Shown piece after piece: positions 5,399 to 9,183 of a stretch of 9,183 bases of DNA. The position numbers and the translations under genes are program-made. The stretch spans positions 1 through 9,183 of the forward strand of contig DTZN01000135.1 in NCBI GenBank assembly GCA_012961365.1, written 5' to 3'. Positions within the stretch are counted from its first letter, which is position 1, and every line of letters starts with the position of its first letter. This DNA comes from Hydrogenothermaceae bacterium. Lineage in GTDB: Bacteria; Aquificota; Aquificia; Aquificales; Hydrogenothermaceae. The notes under the pieces were generated by a model that saw only the letters and a list, made by a program, of their open reading frames with translations, searched no databases and had not been told where the DNA came from.

Positions 5399-5950
5399 AT
5401 GAAGGAAAAAATCCTTTTTGCTTTTTATATTATAGGTATAATAGTTTTAACTTCTATTCACAATGTATACTTTTTTATAGGTTCTATAGTTATTTTATTT
5501 ATCTTATCTGGAAGACAGTTTCTTAAAATTTTAAAAAAGACCTTAAAGGCTATACTGGTTTTTAATTCCTTTATAACAATTTCCTATGTAGGCTATGCAA
5601 TTTATAAAGATATTAGCTGGATAGACTATATACTTTTAATAAACTTGAGGGTTTTTAGCATTACTTTTCTAACATTTTTATTTATATCAAAAGTGAACCT
5701 TTTTAAAGCTTTGTCATTTTCTAAAACCCTTTCATACATATTAGTTTTATCTTATACTCAAATTTTAACTTTTAAAAAATATTTAGAGGACTTTAAATTT
5801 GCGTTAGAAAGCAGACTGTTAAATAAACCTAAACTATCAGATAGCTATAATTTTGTTTCAAGTTTGTTTTTTTATTTTTTTAATAAATCAATAAATAACT
5901 CTAAAGAAATTTCACAGGGAATGAAGTCAAGGGGCTTTTTCAATGATTGA
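5399..5950 (+). CDS. nikQ: ECF transporter transmembrane component NikQ/CbiQ
   Basis: The membrane-coupling (T) component that links NikM to the NikO ATPase. It is 183 residues, shorter than common CbiQ proteins (about 220-260). Hydrophobic helices lie at about 5-36 (two segments), 49-69, 75-98 and 148-166. The two cytoplasmic coupling motifs that touch the ATPase are readable as FALESRLL (134-141) and SQGMKSRGF (172-180). The protein ends directly after the second motif, so the usual C-terminal extension is missing, but nothing suggests a frameshift. The Shine-Dalgarno sequence is weak and the gap to nikM is three bases, so coupling is likely. Its stop overlaps the nikO start by eight bases. 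Identity rests on the motifs and on position between nikM and nikO, since CbiQ sequences diverge strongly. Confidence 0.86.
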   Translation: MKEKILFAFYIIGIIVLTSIHNVYFFIGSIVILFILSGRQFLKILKKTLKAILVFNSFITISYVGYAIYKDISWIDYILLINLRVFSITFLTFLFISKVNLFKALSFSKTLSYILVLSYTQILTFKKYLEDFKFALESRLLNKPKLSDSYNFVSSLFFYFFNKSINNSKEISQGMKSRGFFND

Positions 5951-6719
5951 GTTAAAAAATGTTTACTTTAAATACAACAATAATGAACTATTAAAAGACA
6001 TAACCTTTAAAATCAAAGAAAAAGAGAAAGTTGTTTTGTTAGGAATAAATGGAAGTGGTAAATCTACCATTTTAAAAATAATAAACGGGCTTTTGTTTCC
6101 TCAAAGGGGAAAGTATTTTTATAAAGGAGTAGAGATTAACAAAAAACAGTTAAAGTATAGAGAATTTAACAAAAAGTTTAGAAAGGAAGTTGTGTTTTTA
6201 TTTCAAAATCCAGACAGTATGATATTTAATCCTACAGTTTATGATGAGATAGCTTTTGGATTAAGACAGCTTGGAGATAAAAAAGAAAATATTGATGAAA
6301 AAGTAAAATACTGGGCTGAAAAGCTTGGAGTTTATAAATACTTAAATGAACCACCGTTTAATTTAAGTGGAGGAGAAAAACAAAAAGTATGCCTTGCCGC
6401 ACTTTTAATTTTAGAGCCTGAAGTTTTACTACTTGATGAGCCAACTGCAAATTTAGACCCAAAAACTACCGGGTGGCTTATAGATTTTTTATATGAGCTT
6501 AATTTAACAACTATTATAACAACACACAATTTAAGTTTATCTTTAGAACTTGGAGATAGGGGACTTGTATTATCAGAAAACCACCAGATAATATATGATG
6601 GAAATCTTGAAGAGTTTATTAAAAATATTGAAATGTTAAAAAAAGCAGGACTTGTCCATATTCATAAACACAGGCATGGCAAATTAGAACATAGACATTA
6701 CCACACACATGATTTTTAG
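5943..6719 (+). CDS. nikO: ECF transporter ATPase NikO/CbiO with histidine-rich tail
   Basis: The ABC ATPase powering nickel uptake, 258 residues. It has Walker A GINGSGKST (34-42), Q-loop FQNPDSMIF with Gln88, ABC signature LSGGEKQK (141-148), Walker B VLLLDEPTANLD (161-172) and the switch histidine in TTHNL (His195). All catalytic elements are present. After the normal ATPase fold the last 20 residues hold eight histidines (239, 241, 243, 245, 250, 252, 254, 256), almost all alternating with other residues. This could bind nickel in the cytoplasm, for buffering or feedback; that is inference. AAGGGG (5929-5934) lies eight bases before the ATG, inside the nikQ end. hypF begins ten bases after the stop codon. 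Confidence 0.93.
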   Translation: MIELKNVYFKYNNNELLKDITFKIKEKEKVVLLGINGSGKSTILKIINGLLFPQRGKYFYKGVEINKKQLKYREFNKKFRKEVVFLFQNPDSMIFNPTVYDEIAFGLRQLGDKKENIDEKVKYWAEKLGVYKYLNEPPFNLSGGEKQKVCLAALLILEPEVLLLDEPTANLDPKTTGWLIDFLYELNLTTIITTHNLSLSLELGDRGLVLSENHQIIYDGNLEEFIKNIEMLKKAGLVHIHKHRHGKLEHRHYHTHDF

Positions 6720-6728
6720 AGGAAAACA

Positions 6729-8966
6729 TTGGAAAAAAGATTAAAAATTCATCTTACAGGTGCAGTTCAGGGAGTAGGTTTTAGACCTTTTGTTTATAAT
6801 GTTGCTAAGAAATTAAATCTAAAGGGATATGTGATAAATGATACTTATGGAGTTATTATTGAAATACAGGGAGAAGAAAAAAATATAAATCAGTTTTTAA
6901 TTTCACTACAGACAGAGAAACCACCACTTGCCCATATATTTTCACAGGAGATAGAAGAATTACCTTTAACAAAGTTTAAAGATTTTGAGATAAAAAGCTC
7001 TAAATCAATAGGAAAAAAAGAAGTTTTTATCCTACCTGACATTTCAACTTGCGAAGAATGCTTGAAAGAACTTAATGACCCGAAAAACCGAAGATATAAA
7101 TACCCATTTATAAACTGTACCAACTGTGGACCCCGCTTTACTATCATTGAAAAATTGCCTTATGATAGACCAAACACAACAATGAAAAAGTTTAAAATGT
7201 GCCTAGAATGTGAAAGTGAATACAATGACCCAAGTAATAGAAGATTTCACGCTCAACCAAATGCTTGTCCTGTTTGCGGACCTTATATAACTCTTTATAC
7301 TTCAGAAAAAAGACTTGTATCAGAAAAACAGCAAGCTTTAAAAGATACAGTAGCTCTTTTAAAAGAGGGGAAAATTCTCGCAATTAAAGGAATTGGTGGA
7401 TTTCATTTAGTATGTGATGCTAGCAACGATAGAACTATAAGAACATTAAGAGAAAGAAAAAAAAGAGGTGAAAAGCCCTTTGCTGTAATGTTTAAGGATA
7501 TTAACCAAATAAAAGAATATACAGAAATAACAGATTTTGAAAAGGCAATAATTTTATCTCCAGAAAGACCTATAGTGGTTGTAAACTCAAAAGAAGGAAC
7601 AGATTTAAGTAAAGAAATAGCACCTTATTTAAATAGAATTGGTGTGTTTCTTCCCTATTCTCCACTTCACTATCTACTTTTAGAAGATTTTGGAAAACCC
7701 CTTGTGATGACATCTGCAAATTTATCTGATGAACCAATTGTAAAGGGCAATGAAGAAGCCTTTGAAAAATTATCAATTTTTACAGATTATATTCTTATTC
7801 ACAATAGAGATATAAAAAATAGAGTTGACGATAGTGTAGTTAGGATAATAGATAAAAAACTATTTTTTATTCGCCGTTCAAGGGGATATGCACCACTTCC
7901 TATAAAATTACCATTTAAACTAGATAAAAAAATTCTCGGTGTTGGAGGACATCAGAAAAACACAGTAGCTATAGCCTTTGACGACAAAGCTTTTCTCAGT
8001 CAGCATATTGGAGACCTTGAGACTGTTGATGCTTGTAAAAATTTTGAGGAAATTATATACTCACTTTTTGAGCTTTACGATTTTAAACCTGATGTTGTAG
8101 TTTCAGACTTACACCCACGGTATTACTCATCAGTTTGGGCTAAAAAATTTGCAAAAGAAAACAACATTCCATTAATTACTCTACAACACCATTATACCCA
8201 TGCCCTTTCCCTAATGGCAGAAAATCAAATCAAAGATGAGCCTATTTTTGCAGTTTGTTGGGATGGAACAGGCTACGGAGAAGATGGCAATTTATGGGGA
8301 GGAGAATTTTTAATATCAGACTATAGGAAATATGAAAGAGTTTCTCATTTCAAATATTTCAAATTAATTGGGGGAGAAAAAGCTGTTAAACAGCCAAAAA
8401 GAGTTGCACTATCTATACTTTTTGAAATTTTTGGGAAAAACTTACCTACTATTCCAACTGTTAAAGCCTTTAAAGAAAAAGAAATAGAACTTTTATACAA
8501 AACTTGGCAAAAAGGATTAAACAGTCCCCTATCTTCATCTGTAGGAAGACTATTTGATGCAGTTGCTTCAATTTTAGATATTAGACAAGTTCTATCCTAC
8601 GAGGGACAATCTGGAATGATTATGGAAAACTTTTATAACTGGAGTATAAAAGATTACTACTGGTTTGAAATAGATAAAAGTATTGATTGGGAACCTATTT
8701 TTATTGGGTTATTAGAGGATAAATCTAATATTCCAATTAAAATCACAAAGTTTATAAATACACTAGCTCACATAGTAATTGAAACTTACAAACGATATGG
8801 TGTAGGATTAAAACTAGGATTAACTGGAGGAGTTTTTCAAAATAAACTATTAACTGAAAAAATATTAAGATTAGCTGAAAAAGAAAACATTAAAGTTTTG
8901 CTCCATAAAAAAGTTCCAACAAATGATGGAGGATTATCTCTTGGCCAAATTACTGGATGGGGGTAG
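6729..8966 (+). CDS. hypF: [NiFe]-hydrogenase maturation carbamoyltransferase HypF
   Basis: HypF makes the thiocarbamate on HypE from carbamoyl phosphate and ATP, the source of the cyanide ligands of the [NiFe] active site. It is complete at 745 aa. The acylphosphatase domain (about 1-90) has GAVQGVGFRPF with Arg19 and Asn37. Two HypF zinc fingers use Cys108/111/130/133 and Cys158/161/180/183. A YrdC-like domain covers about 205-390 (KGIGGFHLVCDA, then MTSANLSDEP), and the Kae1-like domain extends to the end with SDLHPRYYSS (459-468), the metal-binding HHYTH (487-491) and DGTGYGEDGNLWGGEF (512-527). The start is TTG, five bases after AGAGGA (6718-6723), which overlaps the nikO stop; the N-terminus matches the family there. 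Placement after nikMQO ties nickel import to hydrogenase assembly. The other hyp genes are not in the window. Confidence 0.97.
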   Translation: MEKRLKIHLTGAVQGVGFRPFVYNVAKKLNLKGYVINDTYGVIIEIQGEEKNINQFLISLQTEKPPLAHIFSQEIEELPLTKFKDFEIKSSKSIGKKEVFILPDISTCEECLKELNDPKNRRYKYPFINCTNCGPRFTIIEKLPYDRPNTTMKKFKMCLECESEYNDPSNRRFHAQPNACPVCGPYITLYTSEKRLVSEKQQALKDTVALLKEGKILAIKGIGGFHLVCDASNDRTIRTLRERKKRGEKPFAVMFKDINQIKEYTEITDFEKAIILSPERPIVVVNSKEGTDLSKEIAPYLNRIGVFLPYSPLHYLLLEDFGKPLVMTSANLSDEPIVKGNEEAFEKLSIFTDYILIHNRDIKNRVDDSVVRIIDKKLFFIRRSRGYAPLPIKLPFKLDKKILGVGGHQKNTVAIAFDDKAFLSQHIGDLETVDACKNFEEIIYSLFELYDFKPDVVVSDLHPRYYSSVWAKKFAKENNIPLITLQHHYTHALSLMAENQIKDEPIFAVCWDGTGYGEDGNLWGGEFLISDYRKYERVSHFKYFKLIGGEKAVKQPKRVALSILFEIFGKNLPTIPTVKAFKEKEIELLYKTWQKGLNSPLSSSVGRLFDAVASILDIRQVLSYEGQSGMIMENFYNWSIKDYYWFEIDKSIDWEPIFIGLLEDKSNIPIKITKFINTLAHIVIETYKRYGVGLKLGLTGGVFQNKLLTEKILRLAEKENIKVLLHKKVPTNDGGLSLGQITGWG

Positions 8967-9014
8967 TAATTTACACAGTTTTATAGATACTCCCAAATCA
9001 AGTTTTCACATAAC

Positions 9015-9183
9015 TTATTCCTCCAAATTATACTGTTTTATTTTTCTATATAAAGAAGATAAATCTACTTCTAAAATTTTTGCTATTTCCTTTAAGTTTT
9101 TATGTCCATACTTTTCTAAAGCTAATTTTATAGTTTCTTTCTCTGCTAGTTCTTTTGCTTTTTTCAATGGCTTTATTTCAAAA
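9015..9183 (-). CDS. C-terminus of a sigma-54-dependent regulator (Fis-type HTH), partial
   Basis: The minus strand is open from the right edge for 55 codons to TAA at 9017-9015. The fragment reads KPLKKAKELAEKETIKLALE, then a helix-turn-helix NLKEIAKILEVDLSSLYRKI and a short tail. The pattern of an acidic/basic helix, IxxALEKYGHxxxxxAKxLxxxxxxLYRKIKxY, is that of the Fis-like DNA-binding domain ending NtrC-family, sigma-54-dependent activators. Such regulators (for example HydG/HupR-like ones) often control hydrogenase operons, but the sensor and AAA+ domains lie outside the window. It is convergent with hypF, with 48 bases between the stops and no clear terminator hairpin there. Confidence 0.8.
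   Translation of the reverse strand, partial: FEIKPLKKAKELAEKETIKLALEKYGHKNLKEIAKILEVDLSSLYRKIKQYNLEE

Noticed and set aside
3339..7776. Six minus-strand ORFs of 62-87 codons (at 3339, 4780, 6332, 6890, 7192 and 7570)
   Set aside because: All lie inside well-supported plus-strand genes (nikL, nikM, nikO, hypF), have no recognisable domains, and are shadows of the coding strand.
8967..9014. Terminator between the convergent hypF and regulator genes
   Set aside because: The best pairing is a five-base AAGTT/AACTT stem without GC content or a T tract, too weak to call.

Overview
This is AT-rich DNA from a Gram-negative bacterium: the coding is dominated by Lys, Ile, Asn and AAA/ATA/TTA codons, and the window encodes an outer-membrane beta-barrel. 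[NiFe]-hydrogenase maturation (hypF) beside nickel uptake, a molybdenum-cofactor gene, an SPFH protein, and the composition and protein texture suggest a thermophilic, hydrogen-using lineage such as the Aquificales/Hydrogenothermaceae. That placement is inference; the window contains no phylogenetic marker.

Left part (1-1906). The 5' end of a radical SAM gene runs leftwards off the edge. Divergent from it is a tight rightward group: an unlisted 38-codon ORF with a TTG start, a strong GGAGGT site and one membrane segment; mobA (GTP:molybdopterin guanylyltransferase), whose ATG shares a base with the small ORF's stop; and an SPFH/prohibitin-like protein whose start lies inside the end of mobA.

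Middle gap (1907-2535). This holds no intact gene. On the minus strand is a decayed N-terminal fragment of an IS200/IS605-type TnpB gene, broken by stops, a frame change and an internal deletion, followed by a hairpin-bearing element end. The -10 box of the nickel locus lies just beyond that hairpin.

Nickel locus (2536-8966). Six nickel genes and hypF all run rightwards. The first block is nikK (periplasmic DUF4198), nikL (exported, one C-terminal membrane anchor) and an outer-membrane beta-barrel protein. A second promoter then precedes nikM, nikQ, nikO (the ECF-type nickel importer) and hypF. This second promoter is a near-consensus TTGACA-N17-TATATT whose spacer is almost entirely a perfect inverted repeat, ATGAAT-ACTC-ATTCAT, a likely repressor site unlike the usual NikR operator. 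The natural model is an envelope-spanning route: barrel in the outer membrane, NikK/NikL in the periplasm, NikMQO in the inner membrane, with nickel destined for hydrogenase whose cyanide ligands depend on HypF. The three exported proteins are each predicted to begin with histidine after signal-peptide cleavage, NikM begins Met-His, and NikO carries an eight-histidine tail.

Right edge (9015-9183). A convergent minus-strand gene enters with its last 55 codons, a Fis-type helix-turn-helix like the C-terminus of sigma-54-dependent activators.
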